Source: Ignelater luminosus | Lineage: Eukaryota > Arthropoda > Insecta > Coleoptera > Elateridae | NCBI GenBank assembly: GCA_011009095.1 | Contig: VTPC01089972.1 | Location: 491,848 to 555,847 of the forward strand | Direction of reading: 5' to 3' | DNA: 64,000 nt | Part shown: positions 45,864 through 57,044 of the stretch, in pieces | How positions within the stretch are numbered: position 1 is the first letter of the stretch | Layout of the letters: each line of letters starts with the position of its first letter | The notes under the pieces: generated by a model | What the model saw: the letters and a program-made list of their open reading frames with translations, nothing else | What the model was told of the DNA's origin: nothing | Databases searched by the model: none | Made by a program: the position numbers and the translations under genes

Positions 45864-47893
45864 ATGCATTTCATTGCGACAATGCAGCTTATCAAATTGG
45901 TTACAGTATATTTTATCACTTTCCTATGTCTAGCTTATAGTGACCCAGTTTTAAAAGAAATGGAAAATTTTCATTATCTGCAAAGGTGTATTAGTGTAAT
46001 TCAGAGAAATTATTTTGAGCCAAATGATATTACAATCTATCTAAGTAAGAAATCTAAAGAAATTTTATTAAAGAATCACCCAATAATAATTCAAACAGAT
46101 TTAAAAAAATTAATTCCGTTTCGCTTAGTAAAATCTAATGGTTACATAATAACAGGAACTTATGAAAAAGAAATTGTATACACTTTTAAGTATCTGATAA
46201 GATCCTTTCAGTGGAATCCAAGGGCAAAATTTGTGATCATCCTAGAAGAAGAAACAGATCTGGAGAACATATTTAGGATGTTAAAACAGTATTATGTTTA
46301 TAATGTAATCGTGATGTTCAAAAATAGCGTTAATTCAAGATATCCAATACTTACTTATTTTCCTTATGACTATTCAGAACCTGAAAATAACAGAAATAAA
46401 GCGGTTGTAATAGATACTTGCATTCAAGGGAGACTCAAAGAAAACATTAATTTATTCCCAAATAAGTTGCCTAAATATTGGGTTAATACAACTGTAAAAC
46501 TTGTTCTTTCCAAATATCCTCCATATGTAATCCAAACTGACATAGATAATAAATGTGGCAATTTGGCAAGATGTGGAATTGAAATTAATGCCTTTATGCT
46601 GGTTAGTATCTATATTTAAAACAGTTAGAGTTTGCACAATAACATCTGAATTTGTATCATTCAATTTTCCAGATACAACAGATTATGGGTTTTAAAACAA
46701 GAATTTTAAATGCATCAATTTCCAACTGGGGGCACAAACTGCCTGATGGTTCATATAGTGGTGACTGCAACAAAATTTACAAATACGAAGCAGATATTGG
46801 AATAGGCGCATTTTATATCAATTCTACAGAAGCCTGGGATTTTGATCTATCATATCCTTATATTGATGACACTATCACCTGGATTGTACCAGCTGCAAAA
46901 TCCTTAGCACGCTGGAAAAGCCTACTTTTATTTTTCTCTATTACCACATGGATTACCTCCATAATATTTTTCATTATAACTTCTTTAGTACTCTATTTGA
47001 CTGCAAAGTGTTTACATGAACGAAATGGCTATCAAGATATATGTTATAATTTTGTAGTGACCTCTCAGTTGTTAATTGGACAATATGTCGTTTATATACC
47101 TAAACGGTTGCCCTTTCAAATAATTATTGTAGCATGGTTGATATTCAGTTTTGTAATGAGGTCATCGTTTCAAGGAAACACTACCCTAGCTTTAAATTTT
47201 AACGCACATGAAAAACAAATATCTACTACCAAAGAGATAATTGCTTCAAAACTAAAATTTGGCTTTGATGAAAAAAATCGTTTATTATTCTCAAACTCTG
47301 ATGATTATATCGACACTTACTTATACGAAAATTATTTTCCATGTCCTAGAGGATCCGGTTGCACAAATCGTACTGCCTTTAGAGGTGATTTTGCCACATT
47401 AAAAACTAAAAGATTTCTTCAATACATGCGTAGTCGATATTACATCAGCTCAGAAGGACGTTCATTAGTTTACATTTTTAATAATCATGAGCGCATTCTT
47501 TACGTAAGCATGATCTTTGTTAAAGGCTTTCCGTTAATGGAAGGTATTAATAAATTGTTAATGGATATGCAATGTAGTGGTTTTATTGAGCATTATTATA
47601 ATGTAATGAAACAGCTTAAGAAAAGAATTCTTTATAGACGATTAAGTTTACGTAGAGGATTACAAGATAAGTTGCGTTTATCTGCCTTTGAAGGAGCTTT
47701 TAGGCTGCTGATATATGGATATTTGTTAGGATTAATTGTGTTTGTAGCGGAGTACTTTACGAAATCTGACTGTATCTTAATGTTCAAAAATAGGCCCAGT
47801 AGTATTAATAACAATGAAGTTGACGTTAGAAATAATCAAGTGTCAGATGTGTATTTTAAAGTTTCATGTAGACCACCAGTAAGAAAATATTAA
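45864..47893 (+). CDS. Divergent ionotropic receptor (2 exons)
   Basis: Exon 1 is 45864-46601 and exon 2 is 46673-47893, joined by a 71-nt intron (CTG|GTTAGT to TTCCAG|ATA, phase 0). The protein is 652 residues. Residues 1-26 are a signal peptide. The extracellular N-terminal region runs to about 215. The ligand-binding S1 lobe starts near YPPYVIQTD (218). Transmembrane segments lie at about 329-355, 394-414 and 588-608, with the pore helix between the first two. RSSFQGNTT after the second segment corresponds to the SYQ/SFQ-G motif of insect IRs. S2 lies between 415 and 587. This is the iGluR-derived IR architecture of insects, used for smell, taste, humidity or temperature sensing with a co-receptor. 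Ligand and subfamily cannot be assigned. A second ATG at 45882 would also keep the signal peptide. The gene is intact. Confidence 0.88.
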
Positions 47894-48279
47894 AAATCAA
47901 AGTACATAAATATTTATTTAGTAATTTTACAGCAAGTATAGTATTCCCGTTCTTATCTAACAAGGAGTAGTAAGTGATAAAGTGACTTTTAACAGATTAA
48001 TTGATGTTTGCAGGTTTGTTTGTTTGTACTTAGATTTTTCTTTCTTTTATAGTAAGAGTTATTGAAATAAAACTTGTTCCTTTGTGTTCTTTTGTTCAGT
48101 TTTTCAGGATTTTTCATGACTGACGGGTATAGAAATACAACAGGCTGTAACTAGGTATTTAATCGGAACAATAGCAACAAACTTATATTCGAAAAACTTA
48201 AAAAAATAAGCTTTCGAGTAGTACCAAATTAAAGAACAGTTTCCATTTAAAAAAAAAGAAATTTATTTGACATGTTTAT
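47894..48279. other. Receptor 3' flank
   Basis: AT-rich. AATAAA occurs at about 48065-48070 on the plus strand and is a plausible polyadenylation signal. Nothing else seen. Confidence 0.4.
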
Positions 48280-48490
48280 GAAATATAAAAGTAGATTTAC
48301 TTAGATAAAAGATTTTTATTAATTAAAAAGGTCCAGCTACATTGAAGTACCTTTTGATGGTTAAATATATTATAAATTCAACAATTTAAATTTCAAAGTA
48401 CAACAAAACCATTTTTGACAACTAAATGTAAACGTTAACGATGTATCAATACAGTCGATAGATTTAATTAGTACATGTTTAAACGACGTA
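48280..48490 (-). repeat. Dispersed repeat, copy 1 (retroelement 3' end or LTR)
   Basis: Shares several blocks with 57410-57600 in the same order: AAAAGTAGATTTAC, TTTTTATTAATTA, CTTTTGAT, CAACAATTTAAA-like, GACAACTAAA-like and GATTTAATTAGTACA. It lies just after the minus-strand polyprotein end at 48486, so it is likely the 3' untranslated part or LTR of that element. Confidence 0.6.
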
Positions 48491-48720
48491 ATCTTTCAGA
48501 TAGGCATCAGGAGCTTTCTTTTCTCTTCTAGGTCTGGATTGGCCCGGTAACTCTTTTGATACACGCTTTGAGGATGCATAAAAACGTGTTAGATCTGAAT
48601 GTGATGTTTGATCTTCTGGTATAGAACAATCTTCTTTTTGTGAATCTTCCTTTGATCGAATATCTTAATCTCGCCCTGTTGATAATTTGCGTTGTTGTAA
48701 CGTAAACTAGAGTTATAATA
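48486..48720 (-). pseudogene. Retroelement polyprotein C-terminus remnant
   Basis: Minus strand reads DQTSHSDLTRFYASSKRV followed by SKELPGQSRPRREKKAPDAY and LKDYVV, then a stop at 48486. A basic RPRR-K-P-YLKDYV ending is typical of the C-terminus of Gypsy-type polyproteins. Upstream an in-frame stop occurs near 48667. Nothing further upstream is recognisable. Confidence 0.45.
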
Positions 48721-49129
48721 AAAAAATACTCCAATTAAATAACTAGGACTGGCAAGCTCCTAGGCCGGCAAGCTCAGTGGCTGGCCTTGAAGCAGGTCAG
48801 AAGGAGTTATACTCTCAATAAAACTCTGATTGAACTGATAACTAAGTATTTATTTAATCACTAGACACCAGTTCCCGAAGGAACAACCAATCACATCCAG
48901 TAAATATACTAATACTATAAAAATGTAAGCAGCAATACAACACTAAACAAATTTCCTTAACACTAACAACAATTAAGTAGGTGTACAAATATATCTCTAT
49001 AATAAATATAAATATTAGAACTAAAACAAATGAGACAAACAATTCTCGTGTCCCATGCTGTACATGGACGGTTCCTCAAGTTAATGTTTTAAACAAGATA
49101 GAGAGAAATTGTGTTGCCTTGGGAAAAGT
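48721..49129. other. Spacer before Gypsy remnant
   Basis: Contains a short imperfect duplication of GGCAAGCTC (48749-48775). No gene. It might include leader or LTR sequence of one of the flanking retroelements. Confidence 0.35.
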
Positions 49130-50690
49130 TTTTAATGTTTAAAATTTTTTCCTCTATCTTGTTTAGAACCGAACTGAAGAGGTTCCCGGGAGTTTGTTCT
49201 TGGTATCGGCGATTTATGTCAGGTTTTTCTGATGTGATTGCCCCTTTAAATTATCAGATGAGAGGTAAAAGACAGAAACAGCTGTTGTCTTAGTCGAAGC
49301 AAGCTGAGTAGGCGTTCGAAGTCATCAAACAAAGTTTGTGTCTGCTCCGGTCCTAGCCACACCGAACTTTGAGAAACCGTTTATTATCCAGACGAACACG
49401 TTCGATAATTATCTGGTCGGATTTTTTGTACAAGAAGACGAATGCAAGAAACCCCCAATCGCTTTTATAAGCCGATCTTTATCCCGTACCAAGAGATACT
49501 ACAGTGTGACAGAAAAAGAGTTCTTGGCGGAGTTATTTGCTATCGAGAAGTTTCGCCCTATGTCGAAGGGATGCCTTTTAAGGTCATCACTATTATTATA
49601 ACTTGCTGTGGTTTAAAAATCGAAAGATCCTACAGGCCGATTGGCTAGGTGGGTTGTCAAATTACAACAATATGAGTTCACTATGGAACACCGGAAGGGT
49701 AAACTGAATACGGTATCGGATGCACTTTCCCGGGCGCCGCCATTAGAAATAGCTGCAGTAAAATTCATAACAAGCGACCCTTGGTATCGTCGCATAAAAA
49801 GGCGGATTGTAGAAGAGCCGGAAAGGTTTCCATTGTGGACAATCGAATGGGAGCGTTTGTTGAAGTTTATTCCGAATTCCTTTGCGCTTCGTAGTAACCT
49901 ACCAGAATCGAAGTATATAGTGCCTCCAGAACAAAGGGCTGAAATTTTGAAGAAGTGTCATGTTGATCTTCTCGCGGCACATGGAGGATATTTTAAAACG
50001 TTTCACCTCATTTCTAAATTTTATTACTGACCGGTTCTTTGGAAAGATGTCTGCGAGGACATCGTTTTGCGTAAGACTTGTGCAAAAAGTAAATTTTTGC
50101 AATCAGGCAGACTAGGCTTGATGGGTAATAAACCAAAAGAAGCGTCCTTTCCGTTTCAACTGGTGAGTGCTGATACTATTGATCCGTTCCTTCGCTCGAA
50201 GAAGGGCTATGGATGCTTGCTAGTAGTGTGTGATTATTTCTCTCAGCTCGTGCTAATGCAGCCATTGAGAAGAACGACCATCACCACTATCGCTGACTTC
50301 TTGAAGCACCAGGTGTTTTTGGTGTTTGGGGTCACGCAGGTGTTGTTAACGTATAATGGGATTCAATTCACCAACGACGAGTTTTGGCCCCTCCTCCACA
50401 AATATAAGCTGCGTTCTTGGTATACTCCACGCCAGTACCCGCAGGTGAATGCTGCCGAATGAGCGAATCGTGTGATGCTCACTGCCGTTAGAGAGTATAT
50501 TTCTAGAGCCATTAAAAGTTCGGTACCTGAGGTGACTGGTTATTCGCCATACTTCTTGGCATTCGGTCGTTATGTTCTGTTGTCGGGATTCGTTTATGGA
50601 ACACTAGACCTGGAGCAACTTCCGGAGATTTTCTTAGAAGAGAAAAAAATAATGGAGGTAATAAGATTTTTAACCGGAATAAAATAAAAT
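49130..50690 (+). pseudogene. Gypsy RNase H and integrase remnant
   Basis: Plus strand. At 49170-49320 the end of RT (PGVCSWYRRFMSGFSDVIAP). RNase H is at 49338-49601 (SAPVLATPNFEKPFIIQT, PPIAFISRSLSRTKRYYSV, TEKEFLAELFAIEKFR), then LARWVVKLQQYEF-like and HRKGKLNTVSDALSRAPP. The integrase zinc finger lies at about 49910-50090 (HVDLLAAHGGYFKTFHL and RKTCAKSK). The core is at 50150-50530. The first catalytic Asp is near SADTIDPFLRSKKGYG. The second motif reads TYNGIQFTND, where the family has TDNG, so that Asp is changed to Tyr. The Glu motif is NAAE followed by a stop and ANR. One mutated catalytic residue, several frame changes and stops make it inactive. Confidence 0.8.
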
Positions 50691-51979
50691 GATCAAACAG
50701 CAGACGAAACTCAACAAATACAAATTTTTATCAAACATTGCACTCGTATAAGTAAGCGGTAATAATGAAACAGACGTTTAAGAACCTCATGCATAAGTGA
50801 AGTTTCCAAAATTATCAAAAACGCTTACTTTAAAAGAAAAACTATAAAAGACCGAGACGTTAATAAAAAAGTTAATCACCTTAAGAAATCAACAATCTTA
50901 GATAACACTTAAGTTAGAAAAATTGACCTACCAAATCCAGATCCAATGTTCTTCCCATAGCTGTGTAAAGGTCAGAGAAAGATTGAAAGCTAGAAAAAAA
51001 ACTGTAACAACAACGCTATCTAATAAGCCACTTCTTAAGCCGACAAGAAAATATAAAAAGATGGCCTTGAAGGAACTCATTGTAAATTTAGCAAAAAGTT
51101 TGTAAAACCCGACACGAGATTTTTTTTACTATCAAAAAAAAAAGAATAAAAAAGACCCCTTGAACCTTCAAAGCTTAGTTTCAATAAAACTTAACATTTG
51201 AACCAATTAGCTTAAACTTAGTTAAAACGGATGCATAATTTCCGGTGATCTCCGCATGTATAATTTTAACTTTTAAATTGATCCCATTAGTTTAAATAAT
51301 TCACAACCGTTTTCATTCTTCAAAGATTCTCAAAGTTTGATCGACCTACGTAGCTGGTTTTAAGTCCCTTGGGCCGCAGGGGTAGGGCCGAATACACGGC
51401 CGAGGACAACACCCTCTCCAAACTAAAATCCTCCTGAAGCCAGTATCACCAAATTTTTCATTATCCGAAACGAGCTACAAGAGCTGAAGAAAATAATCCT
51501 AACAGAAACAACACACTTACCCCCACTCGCTGAGGATCGATACAAAAACACTTATTATAAAACAATTTTAAATCGTGGGAGTGAAGCAACGGTCTTTCGC
51601 TTGCTACATCTCTCCAACTCAATCACAGCAACCTTTCTCCTCCACCTAGCAGGATCGGTCGGAACCCTCACTTATGGACCAAAAAATGCAACCTATTCGC
51701 AAAAGACTAACAATTTAACTAGGAAGGTCCTGACTACATGGAACGGTAAATTTCACCGTGATTTTTATAGTTTTATTGCTCTTGCAGATTAGATGATAAG
51801 AATTATTTGGACTTAAGTTGACATAATTTTATTATTGGCTTTTAAAATGTTATTTTTTAACTTATATTTTATGGTTAGAAGATAACGGTTTTCAGATTTA
51901 GATGGTACAGAAGTGACATTTATAAGGGTTTCTTGATGCTGGTGAAACCTTATAGTTATACTTCAGCACAGACTGAGCA
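50691..51979. other. Stretch without a recognisable gene
   Basis: Frames at 50923-51105 and 51601-51792 (60 and 63 codons) show no known domain. A GC-richer patch at about 51360-51480 could be a remnant of a retroelement leader or LTR. No firm call. Confidence 0.4.
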
Positions 51980-52880
51980 GACAGATGTTATTCTTTTTAT
52001 ATCTTCTAAAGAATAAAATAAACTTTTACTGCAGACCCAGTGAAACATTCTGATTATTCCAGAATGACAGAGTGACTGATGTAAGAATTTGAATAAGGCA
52101 TTAGTTTTGATGCTTTCCTTCCCAGGTCAAAATACTATTTCATACTAGAATGTTGCTAGCTCTAGACACCATCTCATGACTTTGTCGTTCTTAATCTTAC
52201 TAACGCGTTTTAGTTGAAAAAAATGACAGCTTGTCGATCGGTGATTAGTTGAAATGTTCCACCAATAAGATAAGGTTTTCATCTTTTTATAGATTTGACT
52301 ATAGTGGCCGCTCCTTTTTCAATGGACGGATGTTAACTTTCCAGATTTGGACAGCGTCCTCGAATAGAAAACAACAGGATATTTATTTTGGCTTAGCGTA
52401 GCAATCAAAGCAACGTATGACGCATCCGCTTCTGCTACTAAAAGTAGATAGGTGATAATGGTTGTTACCAGTAAATTAGATACGTTTTGTATAACGCTTA
52501 AAATCTTCGATGACCTTAAGGAAAAATAGAGAAAAAGAGTTATTTTGAATTCAACTTCTGAGCTTATCTGAATAGCGCAGATTCCACTTCGAATAGTGAC
52601 CAAATAATTCCAAGGTTCGTTTGAAGTTTGGTGCAGGTAAGTTTAAAACCAGTCAACCGTAATCTGGGCGTATAGCTTTATGAATGACTAAGTGACTGAG
52701 AAGTTTGACGGAACACATTGAAAGCTGACACTTTCATTTATCAGAAGTTCATTTTTGTGAAGGCTAACTAGTTATCTCTTCAAATTATGATCGTGCCTGT
52801 ATTATCTTTATCGCAAACAGTAATATAATCTAAGTATGCGTAGACACCATCAAGTTTATCTTCTAATATAATTTTGTTAC
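51980..52880 (-). pseudogene. Gypsy RT and RNase H remnant
   Basis: Minus strand. About 52870-52780 has DGVYAYLDYITVCDKDNTGT (YLDDITV altered to YLDYITV) followed by LAFTKMNF. RNase H is at about 52440-52330 (VAEADASYVALIATLSQNKY, PVVFYSRTLSKSGKL). At 52250-52100 is TNHRSTSCHFFQLKRVSKIK and NDKVMRWCLELATF, the stretch with SKIKNDKIMRWR typical of Gypsy RNase H ends. Stops and deletions throughout. Confidence 0.65.
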
Positions 52881-52889
52881 TTCGAAAAG

Positions 52890-55465
52890 ATGCGTAAAGT
52901 CAGGGTTGGAAAGCTAAATGTTGGAAAGATGAATGAGAAGGGCAAAGAGATTGTTGACCAGAGGAGAAAAGTAAAAGTGTTATGCGTACAAAAGACAAAA
53001 TAAAGAGGAAATTAAAACGTCTTGCCTAAGGGTATACGACGCTATTATATCAGAGCAGATGGCAGAAACGGTGTTGGAATTATTGTTGATAAGGAATTAA
53101 AGGATGAAGTATGTGATGTAGGGAGGAAGTGACAGAATTATGAGTATAAAACTGGATATTGGAAGCAATCAGGTCAGGATTGTATGTGCATATGCTCTTC
53201 AGACTGTATGTGAAGTGGAGGAGAAGGACACGTTTTGGAGAGAACTAGACGAAGAAATACTACTCGAAGAGCGGTCTTAGCAGGAGATTTGAATGGTCAT
53301 GTCGGGAGGAAAAAAAACACCGAGGGCATGGTAGGTGGAAGTTTGAGAAAAGAATCGCAGAGGGTGAATGAAACGTAGAACATGCACAGGCATTTGATCT
53401 TGCCATTGTGAATACGTATTTTCAGAAAAATGGAGAACATCTTGTAACGTATAGAAGCGGAGAAAGGAAAAGTCGGATCGATTACATACTATGTCGCAGG
53501 AAACATCTGAAGGAATTTAAGAATATTAAAGTTATAAATGGACAGAGTGTGGTTGCACAACGCAGACTGGTGGTGGCGGACTGTAAATTTGTTGTGGAAA
53601 AAGAAAAGAAGTGTATGAACAGAAAGGATCAGAGGATAAAGTGGTGGAGGTTAAGGGAAGAAGGAGAGAAAGCTATTTAAAAATAGGGTGCTACCAGAAT
53701 TCATGTTACCAAAAAATGTATAAGAAGGAAGTACAGACCATTGTAAAACGAAAGAAGGAGGCTAGAAATATAGGATTCCATTGGAAGTAGGGCAGACAGA
53801 GAGGCATACACTGTAGCGAAGAAAAACGCAAAAAATGCGGTGGCAAGGGCAGTTTACGAAACGTATGAACGGTTAGAAAAAACCAGGATCATAAGCAGTT
53901 ACTAAGGATAGCCAAAGGAAGAGATAAAGCGTCGAAGGATATAGTGTGCATGAGACAAATAAAGAATGAATCAGGGGCAGTACTGCAGGATCAGGCGAAG
54001 GTACTGATGAGGTGGAAAGATTATTTGAGACGTTATTAAATGAGGAAGATCCCAGAGAAAGGAGTGAGAATAGCGATGCAAATGAAGGTGTGGTTCAAGA
54101 GTTTAGTAGGAAAGAGGTGGAATGTGCTTTAAAAAAGATACCGGTAGAAGTATGAAAAAGTTTGGGCGAGGGAGGTGTTGATGTGTTGTGGGATTTATTT
54201 AAGAAAGTATGGCAACAGGAGGTGATACCGGAGGAGTGGAGAAAGAGTGTACTAATACCAATATAAAGGGAAAAGGGAATGTGCAGTACTGTAGAAACTG
54301 TAGAGGTATAAAGCTAATGTCACATACTATAAAGGTCTGGAAAAGAGTCAGTGAAGAAAGTATTAAAGAGGAGACAGAGGTGTCGGATGAGTAATTTGGG
54401 TTCATACCAGGACGACGGATACAATATTTGCGCTGAGACAATTGATAGAGAAGTGCAGAGAGATACAAGTCGAGATGCACATAGTCTTCATTGACCTTGA
54501 GAAGGCATAGGATAGGGTAGCAAGGCAAGAAGTGTGAAGGTGTTAAAAAGTACGTGCTGCTGGCTAAGCAAATGTGCAAGTGGTCGGAGATTGTAGCGAG
54601 AAGTAGTGTCGGTAAGACTGAGGGGTTCCCGGTAGCCTGCACCAGGGATCGGCTCTCAGTCCGTACCTGTTTGACCTAATGATTGACGTGTTAGTGATGG
54701 ATGTGAAGAAGGAAGCACCCTGGAGCATGCTGTTTGCGGATGATATCGTTCTGTGCAAATCTACGCGCTGTAAGAGAGAAGGATCAGCATTAGTAGGTCG
54801 GAAACAAAGTATATGACAAAAAGGGGAGCGAAATGCATGTTTATAAAACTTCAGGAAGAATAGTTACCATCAGTCAAGACGTTTAACTACCTCGCGTCGA
54901 ATGTACAGAGCAATGGAAGGTTGGATGCAGAGATTCAGCATAGGGTGAATTGCGGATGGTTAAACTGGAGGAAGATAAGTGGAGTGTTGTGTGATAAAAA
55001 TGTGAGCTGCGGGATGAAAGGAAAGATGTATAAGACGGTGGAGCGGAGATATGGCCTGTTACGAGGACCAAAAAAAGAAAGTAGCTGAGATAAAGATGTT
55101 AAGGTGGATGTATGGAGTAACTAGAAATGAAATGATCAGAAATGAGCTTATTAGAGGCTCGATTAAGGTTGGGCCTATTGTTAGAAAGATCCAAGGAAGC
55201 AGGTTAAGATGGTTCGAGCATGTGCAAAGAAGGGATGAGGACTACGTTGGGAAAAGAGTTGAAAAGGTGAAGGTGGGTGGCAGAAGGAGGAGAGAGAGGC
55301 CAAAGACAAGAGGGAAGGACAAGGTGAATAAAGATCTCCGCGAGAAAGGTTGGAGACGAGAAGACGCACTAGGCAGGTGAAGTGGCGAGAGAAAATAAAA
55401 GAAGGAAACAGCGACCCTATTTGAATGGGATAAGGCACTATAAAAGAAGAAGAAGAACGATAAGT
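52890..55465 (+). mobile_element. RTE-like LINE remnant
   Basis: Endonuclease starts near 52900 (VGKLNVGKMNEKGKEIVD, VKVLCVQKTK, YYIRADGRNGVGIIVDKELK, AVLAGDLNGHVG) and ends with the frame 53408-53680 (NTYFQKNGEHLVTYRSGERK, SRIDYILCRRKHLKEFK). RT is at about 54150-54760 (CRGIKLMSHTIKVWKRVSEE, VFIDLEKA, ALSPYLFDLMIDVL-like, then MLFADDIVLCKSTR with FADD intact). The C-terminal region is at 55051-55380 (KIQGSRLRWFEHVQRRDEDY). The element ends near 55465 with an AAGAAGAAGAA tail. Frame shifts and stops inactivate it. Its 3' end is only about 25 bp from the mariner insertion. Confidence 0.82.
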
Positions 55466-55490
55466 AACCAAATTCGATAAAAACTAATTA

Positions 55491-55519
55491 ACACATCATT
55501 CAATAGGTCCCGAGACTAA
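55491..55519 (+). repeat. Left terminal inverted repeat of mariner
   Basis: 29-bp repeat matching the right end in inverted orientation at 27 of 29 positions. It is preceded by target TA at 55489-55490. Confidence 0.9.
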
Positions 55520-55669
55520 CCCAGAGATGGTGCTAGTAGTACCAAACTAGCCACGTTTCCCTAGAGTGCGAACCTTCACATGAAACGTGTAAAAATTTCA
55601 CGTCGATTGGACCACAAACAGCAGAGTTATCGAGGTTAGAGTAAAGTCACTTTGTAATTTGTTTGAAAA

Positions 55670-56719
55670 ATGGAACAAAGCGAGTTTCGCGTGTTGATAA
55701 AACATTGTTTTTTAATGGGTAAAAACACCGTAGAAGCCCAGCAATGGCTTGAGAAACGTTACCCGGACTCCTCTCCATCCAAATCAACGATTTGTCGTTG
55801 GTATGCTGAGTTTAAACGTGGTCGTACGGACACAAACGATGCGGAACGTTCGGGTAGGCCTTTGGAAGCCGTTACACCGGAAAATGTGAGTGAAGTATTC
55901 AAAATCATAATGAAAAATCGCAAAGTAAAAGTCCGTGAGATTGCAGAAATGACACAGATATCATCTGGAAGCATATTTACAATCCTTCATGAAAAATTGA
56001 GCATGAAAAAGGTTTTTTCCAAGTGGGTGCCGCGATTGCTTTCAATGGAACAAAAACAGCAACGAATCGACGATTCAGAGAGCTGTTTATCGCTATTTAC
56101 TCGCAATAAAAAGGATTTCCTGCGTCGATACGTGACCATGGATGAAACATGGATACATCATTTCACTCCGGAGTCGAATCGGCAATCATCTGAGTGGCGC
56201 ATGGCTGGCGAAAGCCGCCCAAAGCGTCCAAAAACGCAGCAATCTGCTGGCAAAGTCATGGCGTCTGTTTTTTGGGATACACATGGCGTCATTTTCATTG
56301 ACTACCTGGAAAGAGGTAAATCGATCAACAGTGATTATTATATTGACTTGTTGGTACGTTTGAAGGAGGAGATCGCAGCAAAACGACCGCACATGAAGAA
56401 GAAAAAAATCCTTTTTCAGCAAGACAATGCACCATGCCACAAGTCCATGAAAACAATGGCAAAAATCTACGAGTTGGGCTTTGATTTGCTTCCCCACCCC
56501 CCGTATTCGCCAGATTTAGCCCCCAGCGACTACTGGCTCTTTGCTGATCTCAAAAAAATGCTCCAGGGAAACAAATTTGGCTCCAATGAGGAGGTCATTG
56601 CCGAAACTGAAGCCTATTTTGAAGCAAAGGATAAATCCTTCTATAAACATGGTATAGAAATGTTGGAAAGGCGTTGGAAAGATTGTATCACTCTAAAAGG
56701 AGATTATATTGATGAATAA
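55670..56719 (+). CDS. Mariner transposase, intact
   Basis: A 349-residue protein without stops or frame shifts, close to the usual 345-350 for the family. The N-terminal paired-like DNA-binding domain with two helix-turn-helix units covers about 1-110 (FRVLIKHCFLMGKNTVEAQQ, KSTICRWYAEFKRG). The dimer-linker motif WVPRLL is at 119-124. The catalytic triad is Asp158 (in TMDETWIHHF), Asp252 (in QQDNAPCH) and Asp287 (in YSPDLAPSDYW), giving the D,D34D spacing diagnostic of mariner. The YSPDLAP motif is at 279-285. The wording around KRPHMKKKK, NSDYY and SAGKVMASVFWD is that of the irritans subfamily. It cuts and pastes the element at TA sites in the nucleus. Whether it is active cannot be read from sequence, but no key residue is missing. 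Confidence 0.95.
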   Translation: MEQSEFRVLIKHCFLMGKNTVEAQQWLEKRYPDSSPSKSTICRWYAEFKRGRTDTNDAERSGRPLEAVTPENVSEVFKIIMKNRKVKVREIAEMTQISSGSIFTILHEKLSMKKVFSKWVPRLLSMEQKQQRIDDSESCLSLFTRNKKDFLRRYVTMDETWIHHFTPESNRQSSEWRMAGESRPKRPKTQQSAGKVMASVFWDTHGVIFIDYLERGKSINSDYYIDLLVRLKEEIAAKRPHMKKKKILFQQDNAPCHKSMKTMAKIYELGFDLLPHPPYSPDLAPSDYWLFADLKKMLQGNKFGSNEEVIAETEAYFEAKDKSFYKHGIEMLERRWKDCITLKGDYIDE

Positions 56720-56755
56720 AAATGATTTTTGAAAAAAAAAATGTTGTTTTCGTTG

Positions 56756-56784
56756 TTAGTCTCGGGACTTATTGAACGATGTGT
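56756..56784 (-). repeat. Right terminal inverted repeat of mariner
   Basis: Mirror copy of 55491-55519 with two differences. Followed by target TA at 56785-56786. Confidence 0.9.
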
Positions 56785-56786
56785 TA

Positions 56787-57044
56787 TTCAGTGGGCAGAG
56801 TAATGGCCCTATGTCGTGGTCATCGCGGTCTCTTGATTTAAATCCTTTGGATTTTTTGTTTGGGGTTTTTCTTAAGATAGAAGTTTACCAAGCACCTCCA
56901 GGAAATTTACGAGACCTCCAAGCACAAATAACGGACAGTGTACAATTAATTAATCCACGAATGCTTAGAAATGTTGACAATACAATAAATTACGAGCAAC
57001 TACCTGCCAGGAAACTAACGGAGGGCAATTTGAACATTTGTTAA
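56787..57044 (+). pseudogene. C-terminal tail of another Tc1/mariner-superfamily transposase
   Basis: The frame reads SWSSRSLDLNPLDFLFGVFL, then YQAPPGNLRDLQAQITDSVQ and LINPRMLRNVDNTINYE. The pattern W--RS-DLNPLDF--WG-LK followed by a helical tail with ITP-ML-NV is that of DUF4817-type mariner-like transposases common in insects. Only the last third is present. The mariner at 55491-56784 lies directly at its left edge, so the mariner may have inserted next to or into it, but the upstream part is not found on the far side. Confidence 0.6.

Larger units (their letters stand above)
55491..56784 (+). mobile_element. Complete mariner element (irritans-like)
   Basis: Length 1294 bp. The terminal inverted repeats are 29 bp with two mismatches: 55491-55519 begins ACACATCATTCAATAGG and 56756-56784 reads, on the minus strand, ACACATCGTTCAATAAG. 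Both repeats end in CCCGAGACTAA. The element is flanked by the dinucleotide TA on each side (55489-55490 and 56785-56786), the mariner target duplication. It contains one uninterrupted transposase ORF. Untranslated sequence inside the left repeat is about 150 bp and inside the right about 36 bp. Structure and ORF together suggest a recent insertion. Confidence 0.95.
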
